Counted from the first letter of the stretch, positions 22,560 to 34,229 are shown. The stretch is DNA of 64,000 bases from Nectonema munidae (GCA_030549495.1 JAUIRK010000903.1:2418001-2482000); one strand, 5' to 3'. A program made the numbers and translations. Notes: a model not told the origin generated them from the letters alone.

Positions 22560-22990
22560 AAGAAGAAAAGGTATTTCGCAAAGTATGATAAGTTTAAATA
22601 ATAGAGATGAATTTTCTTATAAGTTTTGCTGGGATATAGATAGAAAATTTTTATCAATTCATAGTTATGTAATATTTTCTAAATCAAAAGGAAATAAAAA
22701 TGTATTAGTTTTGACTTCCAGACACGCCCCCACCATTTTAGGAATTACAGTAGATGATGAAAAAAGTAAACTTGCAATTTTTACAGTACGATTTTTCCAA
22801 GGGTAGAACGGATATAGTCGATCAGAGAATAATAAATTTTTCCAAATAGAAAAACAAAAAAATGGACAGTAACCGCTTTTTCTTATCTATTAGATACGGC
22901 AAGAGTAAATACAGGTACTATTTTTGCTTTTAATAAAGAGGAAAACCCAAAAAATGTAAATTTCTTTTAAATGTTTTTTTGAATCTTGAT
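22560..22990 (+). mobile_element. Second piggyBac-type transposase fossil
   Basis: The open frame from 22585 includes NKNVLVLTSRHAP, GITVDDEKSKLAI, then after a break TDIVDQRIINFSK (third catalytic Asp region), KKWTVTAFSYLLDTARVN and FNKEENPKNV. These follow the C-terminal part of the DDE_Tnp_1_7 transposase fold, in which the VDQ motif is followed by K-RWT--AFSY-LDTARVN. It differs from the piggyBac at 7.5 kb, so a second family is present. Stops and a frameshift break it, and its N-terminal half is missing. Confidence 0.7.
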
Positions 22991-23628
22991 TATCAAAAAG
23001 ACAAATTTTCGAATAAAGTTTTTCTCTTTTTTTTAAAGTATTTTTATTATTCTTGACAGTTTTTAATAAAGAAGATGATTCACTTTTTTTAAATACTCAC
23101 AGCAATTGTAAAATAAAATAGCAAATTTTATGCAGAAAACTAATGTTGAGGTGAAATTATTTTTTATTTTAGGGAAACGATACGACAACCGAATGATTAG
23201 ATATAAAAAAACGATCAAATTTTAATTATAAATAAATTATGTTTCAACTTTATCATCTTCGTTCATTTGTATATTGTTTGATTATACGTATAAAACTTTC
23301 TCAAAATGGTCAAACACGAAACTTAATTGACCGATTTAGCTTGTTCTGAGATATTGTAGAGTGAATGGTATAAACGAACTGTCTTTCTCCTTCAAATAAA
23401 ATGATGCGCATCAAAATATGCCTCTACAGAATCCTTGTTTTGTATTTAATTTTATTAAAAAAATCACCTCATTCAATTGGGTATAAAATCCCGTTTTTAG
23501 TTCTATATCATTTTCAGTTATATTTACTTTTTTTGCAATTTTGTTTTGCCTACTTATAATTCTATTTGTTCTGTGACAAAATAAATTACATATATAGCTG
23601 TATAACTATTTAATCGTGAAGTCCTTTA
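22991..23628. other. AT-rich stretch
   Basis: No gene, terminus or tandem repeat recognised between the piggyBac fossil and the inverted M1 copy. Confidence 0.4.
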
Positions 23629-23702
23629 TTTCAGTTGAAGCGTCATATGTCAATCATTTTTTGACAGGTATGATTAATTTTTATAAAAAATAAACATCAC
23701 TG
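23629..23702 (-). repeat. Inverted partial copy of M1
   Basis: TTTCAGTTGAAGCGTCATAT, then CAATCATTTTTTGACAGG and AAAAATAAACATCAC, is the reverse complement of the core of an M1 unit. With the array at 21147-21720 it brackets 1.9 kb containing the second piggyBac fossil. Confidence 0.7.
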
Positions 23703-23754
23703 TTGGATTCAGCCTATTTGAAAATGCGTACATATGTGTAAAACACCTGATTTG

Positions 23755-24480
23755 CAAATTTGATTCACGCTTACAAATATTTTCAAATTCTAAATCCAAA
23801 AACAATCTATAATTGGAATTGGCATTGTTGATTTGTTATAAAAGCGTGTATATTTTATGTAAAATTTTAATACAGATTTTAAAAATAAACCGCAAATTTG
23901 TTTCACACTTATAAGTATTTTGAAATCCAAATGAATCTATAAATGAAATTGGCATTGTTGATTTGATATGAAAATGTGTATATTTCATGTAAAATTTGAA
24001 TGAATGTTCTCGAAGACAGATTTTAGAAATAAACCGCAAATTTGTTTCACACTTATAAGTATTTTGAAATCCAAAGGCAAAAATAAGCAATAAATGAAAT
24101 TGGCATTGTTGATTTGATATGAAAATGTTTATATTTCATGTAAAATTTGAATCAGTGTTCTCGAAGACAGATTTTAGAAATAAACCTTAAATTTGTTTCA
24201 CATTGATTAGCATTTTCAAATTCTAAATGCAAAAAGAATTTAATGAAATTGCGATTGTTAATTTGTTATAATAATGTGTATATTCCATGTAAAATTTGAA
24301 TAAATGTTTTCAGAGACAGATTTTAGAAGTAAAACGCAAGTTTGTTACACACTTATAGGTATTTTCAATTTCTAAATTCCAAAAATAAGTCCAAAAATGA
24401 AATCAGCATGCCCGATTTGATATAAAAAAATATATTTCATGTAAAATTTGAAGGTATATTTTATTAGATATACTTCTCAT
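23755..24480 (+). repeat. Minisatellite M2, about five units of ~147 bp
   Basis: Units begin near 23755, 23889, 24033, 24188 and 24334. Shared blocks are GCAAATTTGTTTCACACTTA, AAATTGGCATTGTTGATTTG, TTTCATGTAAAATTTGAA and AGACAGATTTTAGAAATAAA. Units two and three are almost identical. The last unit and its right flank match the single copy at 17026-17215. Confidence 0.85.
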
Positions 24481-24659
24481 CCTTCAAAATTTTGATTGAC
24501 ATTTTCAAAAAAGTAAACATGATTTTGAAAAAATTTAAACTATAAAGTGTTATGTGTTCAAAACTGTATATATTTAATAAATTTTCAAACGAGTATATAA
24601 TATAGAACCAAAGTTATAAGCTTAACTAGAGATACTGTCAGAATTTTCCTCAAAAATTT

Positions 24660-26101
24660 AACTTTTGATTTTGATTGACAGATTTAGGCATGAAAAGGTG
24701 ATTCAACTGCCATTAAAATGGTATCAAAAGATGCAGTTATCAATTTTAGGAAATGTCACGAAGTATGGTAGCAAAAGATATAGCCAATTTTGTACAAGAG
24801 AAGTCCCCCCCCCCCCCCCCCCGTCACTGATAGGCTTAATGCATATAAAGTTAAGAAGTTACTAAAGACTTTTCACCAGCTGACATCTTCAACTGTGATG
24901 AAGCAGACAAAACTCTCTCCGTTAAAAATCAGTATATGTGCAGTAAAGGTAAAAAAAAGCAAAAGAAAGACTGACTGTCATGTTGGCATGCAGTTCAACC
25001 GACGAAAAACTTAAGCCGTTAGTGATAGGTAAATACAATTTTATTTTGAAAGTTTTAGTTCTATTTTTATTTTTAGGTAAAGCAATTAACCCACGTTGCT
25101 TTAAAAAATGTTATTAAAACAAACTTACCTATCATCTACTACGCAAATAAAAAAGCTTGGCTGACGGCTAGTTTATTTTTAGACTGGATAAGCACATTAA
25201 ACGGCATAAAATAATAATGTTTCTTGATTGCAGCAACTCACACAAAAGATATGACTCAGCAACGTTACTCTCAAGTTTTTACCGCCCAACACTACATTTG
25301 TACTTCAACCCTTTGATCAAGGTGTTATTATATCATTTAAAGCACTTTATCGAAAAATAATGTTAACTTCGCTTCCCACTAAAATGGACAATTCAAGCTC
25401 AACCACAGAACTTTGTGGACAAATTTTAGTCTTTGATTCGATTCATTGGATGAGAAGAGCTTGGAACAATGTGAAAGAAACCACCATTAAGAAATGTTTT
25501 GCTTCAGCTGTATTTTCGTTTTTAAACAACTGATTTAAAAATAAATAAAGAGGTTAACGATGATGATGCTTCAATTAGCTAAAGAGTTGAAATAGAAAAT
25601 GTTGATTTATACTTTGATAAAGACCTGTCAATTGAAGATGACTCTAATGAATGGGAAAAAATCTTATTGCTAACTATTTACCAGAGAAAGCAGATCTTGA
25701 AAGTGATGATGACGATTCAAATTATCCGTTACAAAACTGAAGTTACTTTATCTCTGAAGAAACTTTTGAAGGATTTAAAAAGATTTATGAAACTACTACA
25801 GTCAAGTCCATTTTAACGAAAACCTACTCTATTATCACAGACCTAGAACTAATCGTAAGAAACATATCAAACAAAAACAAACAATCATGGAAAGATTTTT
25901 AAAATGTAAGCTGTTTCAATATTTTTGCTATAATAAAAATCATCTTTTTTAGTTTTATATATAATTATTAAGAAATATGATAATTTAATTTTGGATTCAG
26001 CTATCTTATATAAAATAAAACTAATGTTACTAAACCGCCACCTCTATAAACCAGTCAGTTTTCTTTGTCTCATCAATGACCGGTTTGGAGAGGTTTTACT
26101 G
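24660..26101 (+). mobile_element. Tigger (pogo) transposon: catalytic part of the transposase and 3' terminus
   Basis: DDE_1-type transposase motifs occur in order: PADIFNCDEADKT near 24875 (first catalytic Asp, usual DIFNADETG), ERLTVMLACSSTDEKLKPLV near 24966, then INPRCF near 25084, KKAWLTASLFLDWIS near 25150, and FLPPNTTFVLQPFDQGVI near 25275 (LPPNTT--LQP-DQG). A 48-nt piece at 25029-25076 splits VIGK in the manner of a GT-AG intron. Several frame changes and stops follow. The element ends at 26101 in GACCGGTTTGGAGAGGTTTT then ACTG, the expected inverted terminus. A run of 17-18 C at about 24806 interrupts the left part. Confidence 0.8.
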
Positions 26102-26802
26102 CATATTTAAAATATAAGTTTACTTTACGAATTCTAGGATAAGATAGTTTTTGGAGCCCTTAAACAAAAACTGAATGTCTCATAGAGCCTCCATGCATGT
26201 AATAACCAAGTATTCAAGTGGACTCTAAAGGATTAAAATGTTTTCAAAATACGGTGAAGAAAAATTATAACGCGATTCTTGGATCCAAAGAACTTCTAAG
26301 TCAGACAGTGCACAAAACATGGAAAATAGGAGCTAAGAGCATATGGTATTATAAGCGATACCGCGTGATAATTTTTCTTCGCGGAATTCAGCTTTTTAAA
26401 AAATTGGATAAAATAAATTTACTTGGCTAAAGGTTAGGTTTAGTCAAATGGTTAAGCAAAAATAAATTTTAGCGCAAGAGCAGAGCATACACTTCTTAAA
26501 TATTTTCATTTCTTTTCTATAAGACTGCTAGTCCATATGCTTACAAAAATTATACTTTTTTCTATACTTAACTCATATACGTTCAAAATCTGCGACTCTA
26601 CAATCTTCGTTATTATTCTAAAGATTCATTTTAATTGGCAAGAAATTGGCTAAAATAAAATTTTTGAATAGTAAGATAGTTGTTAGAGTTATGCAAAAAT
26701 ATAGCTACTTATTTTATTTAAACAATAACCATTTTGCTTCATTCAGTTGGGATTACGAAAAATAAAAAAGATAAATTAAATCGTACTTGAAAAAATATTA
26801 AT
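26102..26802. other. 3' flank of CKS, no gene
   Basis: A 70-codon open frame at 26218 carries no known motif. TTTATT at 26713-26718 is a minus-strand AATAAA about 85 bases beyond the CKS stop. Confidence 0.4.
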
Positions 26803-27060
26803 TTAATTATTAATTAATTTTGGTCGACGAAATAAAATAACGTGCTTTTCAGGTTCAAAATTCATGTAATGTTCCCAACCTAAGGATTGATGTATACCGA
26901 GATTTCTCCATTCAGTTTCTGTCATTAAAAAAGTCCTTGGTAAAATTTTTTTAAACTCTTCTGGACATATTATATGTCGATATTCATACAGATCATCTTC
27001 ATATTTTTCTGAATACGCAAACGGAAATGTATCCGAATCCTCTTTATTTTCTAGATCCAT
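26803..27060 (-). CDS. CKS1B: Cyclin-dependent kinase regulatory subunit (CKS1/CKS2 family), intronless
   Basis: 85 residues in one exon; human CKS proteins have 79. CKS binds Cdk and, through an anion pocket, phosphothreonines of Cdk targets, which drives multisite phosphorylation and, for CKS1, substrate delivery to the SCF ligase. Motifs: SEKYEDDLYEYRH at 17-29, TEWRNLGIHQSLGWEHYM at 49-66, and LFRRP at 76-80. Pocket residues Arg28, Ser59, Trp62 and Arg79 are present. Two departures are visible. The first pocket lysine (Lys4 in human) aligns with a phenylalanine in a new, acidic, longer N-terminus. The beta-hinge motif HEPEPH reads FEPEKH at 68-73. The ATG at 27060 is the only one upstream of the conserved block. 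Copy type (CKS1 versus CKS2) cannot be told, and an expressed retrocopy is possible. Confidence 0.9.
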   Translation of the reverse strand: MDLENKEDSDTFPFAYSEKYEDDLYEYRHIICPEEFKKILPRTFLMTETEWRNLGIHQSLGWEHYMNFEPEKHVILFRRPKLINN

Positions 27061-27935
27061 TAAAAAAATTGGTAAAATAAAAATTTTATAAATATTTTTG
27101 ATTTGATTAGTGTTAAAAAAAAATATTTATGTTTTTTTACAGCAGTAGCTCTAAAACTTTTTACCATCACTCTCCTTTAAAAACAAACCTTTCTTTTTAC
27201 GCCCCTTGCATAAAATTCTAGAAAAATATGCAGATTGTAAAGTAATAACAAAGTGGTATTTGAGCATTTGTTTCAAAAAATTCGTAATATTTGCTCACGT
27301 TTGAAATTTTTTTTAATTTTATTAAGAACTCATACTTCCCCTTATTAGTTACCCCAAATCGAGGTGCCCCTCTTAGGTTAAGAACTACAGATTTACAGTA
27401 TCAAAAGCTTTTGCAAAATATAAGAATATACAAAAAATAAGTCAAGACGAAAAAAATTGTTAGAGATATTTTCAATTAAATAAAGAAGAAGATTTTCTGT
27501 AGGAAAATTATGTAAGAAGGCAAATTAATTTAAATCTAAAATTTTTAATTTATAATTCAAGGAGAAATACATATTACGAACAATTTTTTCAAATTTTTTT
27601 AAAAAGTTAGAAAAGATTGATATCTGACAAAAACCAAAGGTAGAGAAAGATTTATCTTTTTTTGTACTATCTTATTTGCTTTTTTTAAAGTTAATTATTT
27701 TGCAATTGAAAAAAATTATTAATAATATTAAAAAGATTTTGAATTAGAAAGAACTTACTTGTTATACACAGTATTGTTTATTATCTAAAATTTAAATAAA
27801 TATATAATTAGCCAAACTGAATTTTTTGATTATGAAGTAAAATTTACAACTATTTTTTATTTGGAATAAATTTTTTTGAATCCATCATTATTATACTCTA
27901 ATGCACATATTTCAGATACTATAAGTTGTTGTGAA
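27061..27935. other. Intergenic stretch with one decayed hAT terminus
   Basis: At 27358-27388, GAGGTGCCCCTCTTAGGTTAAGAACTACAG resembles the right end of a hAT (usual GGTTGAGAACCACTG). Otherwise AT-rich with no gene. Confidence 0.35.
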
Positions 27936-28107
27936 GAGTGGCGGATCGAGAAATTGACCGTAGGGGGTTAATTAAAAAAAAACTTGTAAAATACTATTAT
28001 ACAAATTTTGATGCTTTAGGAAAGAGCAAAATCAGTAAGAGAAATTTCTTAAGCCATTCTTCATAGGGGAGAGGTGGAGTTAAGCCCCCTCTAGATCCGC
28101 CAGTGGC
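27936..28107. mobile_element. ~170-bp MITE with GGCGGATC inverted ends
   Basis: The left end has AGTGGCGGATCGAG, the right end CTCTAGATCCGCCAGTG; TGGCGGATC is exactly inverted. Next to each terminus is a G/C-rich block (TAGGGGG and GCCCCCT), and GGGGAGAGGTGGAGTTAAGC near the right end matches the element at 52.1 kb. Terminus type is hAT-like; the duplication is not clear. Confidence 0.5.
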
Positions 28108-29167
28108 TATGAACTACATATTTATACCTGATCCACATTAGATATCAACCACGCAGGTCATTACTAATTTATTCATTATTTCTCTAACCCAAACAAATTA
28201 GGAGATTGTGTTTGGTGCTCATGCATATTTGTCATTGTTTAATAATTTTGAAAGCCTCGTTTTTCTGTTTTTATACTCTGGACCATATATTTCTTCTACA
28301 TTTCAAGAACACTTCCCCTTTATACTAGTTTAATTGGAGACTGTTGTAGTTGGTATTTCTCTTCATACACCAGTGTTCATTTTATACAATCATATATCAT
28401 AACCTTGAAATTTTGTTTATGCTCCCTGCTTACCCCTCTGGTTGCGCCATTGGCTGGAAGAATCAATCAATATACCAGACCAAGCCCAATTTTAAGAAGA
28501 CTCGTTTTCTTTGGTTTAATTTATAATTTTTACTATAAATAGTCGTTGCATTGACTCTGGCTTTATCTAAAATATAACTAAGTACAGTATTGTCCATTTG
28601 TAGCCTTTTGAGGTGATAAAAAGTTTCGAATTTTTTAATAAAAAATATCTGTACACCTTTTTGAAAAATTTTGAAAACAGCACATTTTGTTATTGATCAT
28701 CTTTTGTAATACGAATGATAGATAAAATAATAAGCTTTTTTTTCTCTTCATTTTGTTTTTATATCATAAAAGATAATTATTTACTTTCAAAATTCTAGCA
28801 AACCTTATTGTTGAAATCTTCACCATCTTCAAAGTTTTTAGTTTCTGTTTGAATTACTTTTATTTATATTATTCGTCACCATCACAATAATACGTTGCGA
28901 ATATAACCATTTAACTAGCTCTAAGCATATGTATAGACAGTCAATAGTCACATTTTGATCCTTGCGATATATTTCGATTCAATCTTGTAACCAAGGATGT
29001 TGCAGGTATATAATAAAGTTCTAACCCTAATTAGGCTTTCCAGCTTTACACAGTAGTAAAAATAGTTAATCGGTATCTGACTTTATTAATAGATTTAAAT
29101 AAAATATCATATTTTGAAGATTTTTTACGATTAAACACAATAAATTGAATTCTAAATTTACTTTATT
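28108..29167. other. Intergenic stretch, nothing recognised
   Basis: No open frame of note and no repeat that recurs in the window. Confidence 0.4.
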
Positions 29168-29572
29168 CAGTGTTTGAGAATCAATCGGATTATATTAGAT
29201 AAACACTTTGATGAAGCAAAGTCTTCAAAATATTTCTCAAAGATAAATCATAACCTATCGTTGCTCCATCTTTCTAGTCTAGTTTCTTTTGAAAATGATT
29301 AATGAAAGATCGGTCGGGTTCATTAAAAGAATAGAAAACTGGACTTGTTTACTTTGACCAAAATAGCTGTCACCATTTATTTAATTTTTATTCAGGTATA
29401 GCCAATGTAACCATATAACTTATTGAAGTATGGGCAAACAGTTTCGTATTGGAATGTCTTCTTCTTTACACATGTATAGTCCATGAAGGTCCATTGTATA
29501 CTAAAGTGTCCATTTATAACTGCCTACCGCGAATTTGAATTATTTAAATGGTTCAACTGCTTATTTAAAAAA
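29168..29572 (+). repeat. ~400-bp direct repeat, left copy
   Basis: Begins CAGTGTTTGAGAATCAATC and contains TAACCTATCGTTGCTCCATC at 29251, then AATGATTAATGAAA, GCCAATGTAACCATATAACT and GTCCATTTATAAC. The right copy at 32884-33268 keeps the same order in the same orientation, with roughly 80-85 % identity by eye. Non-coding. See the finding on how it brackets the LINE. Confidence 0.75.
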
Positions 29573-32500
29573 ATGAATCTTTCTATTTTGATTTTCGTTT
29601 GAAGGAGTGGAAAAAAACAAAATTGTCATAAGTAAAATGAATAAATAAAAACTTTAAAGGTTTCTTTGGTTGCTTAACTTTTATACTATTGTGGTCTTAA
29701 ACAATTGTTTGATCAAAAATAATAGAGCCCCGTATTCTTTCAGTTTTTCCCTCAACTGTGGAAGTTTAAACAAAAATTATGAATATATTAAGATGTTTAT
29801 TGATGAAGTAGGTTATCCTAACATATATTTTCGATAACAGAAATATGGAACAGTTGTTATAAGGATTTAAAGGGTTTTAATTTTGTTTCTTCAGAACGTA
29901 TTCAACGTCGAGGTGGGGTTTAGGATTTAAAGAAAATTTTAGATATAATTTGTTAGTACCTGTCTTGAAATCTCCTCTTTTGAATTCATGATTGTTGCTT
30001 TTCAAGTTTCAGAATCATCTCAATCTACCGCCCCCAGTTCCGAAGTTAAACTTTTTATCAGAATTAGAAAATCTTCTCTTTCATAGCAAACTAATAAGAA
30101 TACGTTTATTTTAGGAGATTTTAATTTAGATATGAATAAGTTTGATATATGTAATGATGTTTTTGATTTTTATAATTTACTATATGAAAAAATTTTTTCC
30201 CAAAATTTTAGGTTCGATAGAATTTATAAATATGTCACACTTGTATTGATAATATTTTACTAATTTTGGTGTAATGGAGTTTTCAGGCAATATCATGGTT
30301 GAATTTAGAACTTATATTGTACAAAAACTATTTTAATAATCTTACAAATGTAGATGAAAAAATGAATGTTTCAGAGTTTTTAGTAACAAAAATTTCAAGA
30401 TTTTTATTTTAATTTGTGGACATTTCAAAAATGTTAAGATTACTATGATAAATTAATAGAAAAATTAACTACATTTAAATAGTTTTATTTGTTTCAATAA
30501 CATGTTTCTAAAGTAATACATGGTTTTCACTGACTAAAGAATTGAAAAAATCAAAGATTAGCTATTCATAAATACTAAAAGTTAGGAATTTGGAAACATG
30601 GAATTCGTAAAATTAGTTAGAAATCTGTATAATAAAAAAGTAACGTTGGAAAAATGAGTTTTATAGTTCCAAATTATAAGTTCTAAAAATGATATTAGGC
30701 TTCTTGGAAGGTAATAAATAATATATAGGTATCGTTATGAACCTGCCCTAGCCCGAATCAATGAATACTTTTTCCTCTACCATCTGAATGAGTCCATGTC
30801 CGTTATGTCTCCTAATTTCAATATTACTCGTACATTCTTCTTTTTGATGAGATTTCTATCAATGAAATTTTAATTACTGTAATTATTTCAATTCTTCTTC
30901 TTGACAGGTTGGGATAATTTATCTAACAAAATTGGAAAATTATTGTCTTTTTATTGAAAAACTTGATATTTTTAATAAAATGTTATCAAATAAATCTATC
31001 CATATAATCTCAAAATAGCTAAGTACTCCTATTTTTAAATCGGGGAAAAAAAGGTATAGCTTAACCCATCAGTATTCTTCCTTTTCTAGGTAAAATTTTT
31101 GAAAAAATTGTTTTTAATCGTATGATTAAGTTTGCAGATAAATTTGATATTATTAATTCTAGACAATATGGTTTAGAGTGGAATGTCGACCGATTTGCGT
31201 GGGGAATCTTATCAGTTTTAATATAGAGTCTTTAGAAAATGAATATGAATCTGTGAATTTTTATTGATTTCTCTAAAGATTTGATAGCATTAACTATGTT
31301 CCTTTAATAAAGCTACACAAATACGGGTTTAGAGGAAGTTTTAGACTCTTAAGTAATTATCTTTGTGACGACAACAGATTGTTTCTATAAATAATAAATC
31401 GTCTAAATTGTCTAAAATATCTAAAGGTGTCCCACAAGGTTCAATTTTGGGGCCTCTTCTTTATTCTTTATATTAATGATATTTTTACTCTAAAACTCTT
31501 TTTCAATCTTTACATGTATGTGAGATTGTGTTGTATTATTTCGTAGTAAAAATTTATTCTGATCAAAACCTTATTAATATTTTTGTGTAATTTTCATGAA
31601 TGGTGTATATTAAATGATCTGTGCCTCAATTCATCTAAGTGTAAATACATGGTTTTTAGTAAGCGTAGTAATAGTCCAACTCTTTTTGAAACTTGGGGAG
31701 GATATCTAGAGAAATCTGAAACTATAACTATTTAGGTTTAAATTGATTCGAATCTCAGTTTTTATACACTATGATAAGGTTATAAAAGATATTGTGATTG
31801 GAACTGTATAAGATTAAAAATTTTTGATATGAAAACTCGAATAAATATTTATTATGCTATTTTTCATTCAGACTTCTCTATTGTACTTTATTTGGTGTTC
31901 ATCTAGTGCTAATAAATTATTTAAGTTACAAAAGAAACAAGATAGGTTAAAAATTATTTAAATAAAGACGATATAGAACAATTCTTTTAAAATACTACAT
32001 CTAAAACAAATTAATCAAATACAATTAGCTACATTTATTTATAAGTGTAAAAACTATATCAATGATCTTAGTCCTATTTTTTCAGAGAACCAAAACTTTT
32101 CTAATTATAACCTTCGTAATAAACATAATTTAAAAAATGTTAGATATAAGGTGAAGTAAATAAGTTTTTTATTAAAAAGGGTATAAAGACATGGAATTGT
32201 TTACGATAAATATAAGATTCTAAGGGAAAATAAAGATTTTCAAAAATAAATGTAAAATTTTTTTATATCAAAATGAATAAAAAGTTTTTATGTAAGATAA
32301 AATATATATATTTTTTCAAATTACTTGAATTTCAATAATATGATACTCGGTGTATTTTTGTTTTCTTGTTTAGATGAGTGCTTTTGCGTTTTTTCTGACA
32401 AAATAGCTACGAAAAATAATTTCGAATTTGCCTACCAATTACAATCTCCTACAAAAATCTAAGCAAGTTTCCAGTTTCCTCTTTTCAATCTCCTCTCTCT

Positions 32501-32883
32501 TCTTTCCATATTCAACTTCTCTTATCAAACAAGAATAGCTTATTTTGTGTTCCCTACTTATATATACATTTATAAAAAAAATTATATATAATCTTAGCAT
32601 GTTATTGTAATTGAAAATGATATATTTAGGAGTTTTTTTTTATATCCTTTATGTTTGTATTGATGTCATTCAATTGATCTTCGTTTTTAATCGTCTTCTC
32701 AGGATTTTTTTTCTCCTTTTTTTTACAATATTTTGTTTTTGAACAATCTATTTTTACATATGTTGTTAAAAAATTTTTTTTTTGGTGTGACAAGAACATA
32801 ATTGGTTTGCTCCACCTTCTTTTTATATTTCAGATTATTATTATAATTTTTTTTTCTAAAATAAATAAATAAAAATACTTATC
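29573..32883 (+). mobile_element. CR1/Jockey-like LINE, decayed
   Basis: Plus-strand motifs appear in order: FILGDFNLD near 30106 (endonuclease), STPIFKSGKK near 31024 and ILPFLGKIFEKIVFNRM near 31070, SRQYG (start of the reverse transcriptase), FIDFSK and INYVPLIKLHKYGFRG near 31255-31330, then GVPQGSILGPLL near 31430 and YINDIF, and a tail domain NKCKNYINDLSPIF with NYNLRNKHNLKNV near 32050-32150. The polymerase core motif is not intact and many frame changes and stops are present. The 3' end is a T-rich region closed by an AAATAAATAAATAAAAATAC tail at about 32860, directly against the right direct repeat. The 5' boundary is uncertain (somewhere in 29573-30000). Confidence 0.75.
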
Positions 32884-33268
32884 AAGTGTTTGAGCATCAT
32901 TGGGATTAATCAGTTTCCACAGTTTGGGTAAAAATTTTCAAAAATTTCACAAAATACATCTAACCTATCGTTGCTCCATCTTTCTAGTCTAGTTTCTTTT
33001 GAAAATGATTAATGAAAAAACGTGTCAGGTTCACAACTGAATAGAAAAATGGACTTTTTACTTTTGACCAAAATGGCTGCTCATTTATATAATTTTTCCC
33101 AAGTATAGCCTATGTAACCATATAACTCATTGATATCAAAAGATTTAGTCTTGGAATATATTATTCTTTAACATGATGGTCCATGAAAGTCGAGCATATA
33201 AAGTCGTCCATTTATAACAATAGCAATTTGATTTTAAATGGTTCTACTGTTTATTTTAAAAAAATAAT
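32884..33268 (+). repeat. ~400-bp direct repeat, right copy
   Basis: Begins AAGTGTTTGAGCATCATTGG immediately after the LINE tail and ends near TTTATTTTAAAAAAAT. Shares TAACCTATCGTTGCTCCATC (32961) and the following blocks with the left copy. Confidence 0.75.
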
Positions 33269-34200
33269 TTTGTAACCTAATAAATTATAAAACGTAATTA
33301 AAAAAGTTTTATCCCCGGCCAAAAATTGTCGAAATGTGAACTCCCGACAAATAAAACATTTGAAAAAACATGAATTTATATTAAAATAAATCATTCATGA
33401 TATGTATATTTTATATTCTTATACTTTACATGTACATATTGAGAAAAATATATCATTTTATTTTTTTAGTTTTTAACAAATAGTGAAACATTAATTCTCA
33501 TTTAAAAAACCGTATTAAAACGTTTTATAAAAATAATTGAAAAAAATGATAGTAAAATCTATTGATTCGTGTCAAATATTTTTATTTACTAGGAAATTTT
33601 ATTTAAAAAGGCTAAATAATGGTAGATCTTTATCCTTAATTATCGCATTTTTAAATATCAGTTGAAAATTTAATGCTTTTTGAGCTGTTACTGCTGAGAA
33701 AGGGAATTAAGGGTAAGCTCTTATTCTCCATGAAATGTCTTATAAAGCAATCGTCTCAAATAACTTCTGACAGCGAATCTCTAAATTTGCCTTCTCGGTG
33801 TAGGGATGTTATAAAACTGAATGATTTTAGAGCTGAAAGCGAATAACAGGCGCTTTAAACTCTAGCTAAGAGTAGAACTCACTTGTTAGATCGTAAATTT
33901 TATAGGAGAAAAAAAACTCTGATTTAAATTTTTACTGCCTTGTGGTAAAACTCGTTATTAAGTAAAGGCTAAAAGTTAATCAAATATGGTTAGCGCAAGA
34001 AAGAGCATTCCACTGTTAAAAATATCAGATATAATTTCAGAAGCTGAAGATGGAGGTAAGAATTGCAACTGTTACTGATTGGAATAAACTTAACTAATAA
34101 GTTTTTGAAATAGTTAAAATTTTAAAAATTAATTAGACTCCAACTTTGCCCCCTAGAAAAAATTTGTGGGTACGCCTCTGAGAAGAAAGTAAAACAGTAG
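33269..34200. other. Intergenic stretch with one transposon terminus
   Basis: CCCCCTAGAAAAAATTTGTG then GGTACGCCTCTG at 34149-34181 is a hAT-like right terminus (CAGAGGCGTACCCA on the minus strand). No partner end and no gene. Confidence 0.35.
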
Positions 34201-34229
34201 TTAGTACAATGAACGAGTTTTCTAGAGTA

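Noticed and set aside
23836-24090. 84-codon minus-strand frame with internal repeats
   Set aside because: It is a translation of the M2 minisatellite, not a protein.
29168-33268. Direct repeats read as long terminal repeats of a retroelement
   Set aside because: The enclosed enzyme has the endonuclease and reverse-transcriptase motifs of a LINE, with an AAAT tail; no LTR-type parts are seen.
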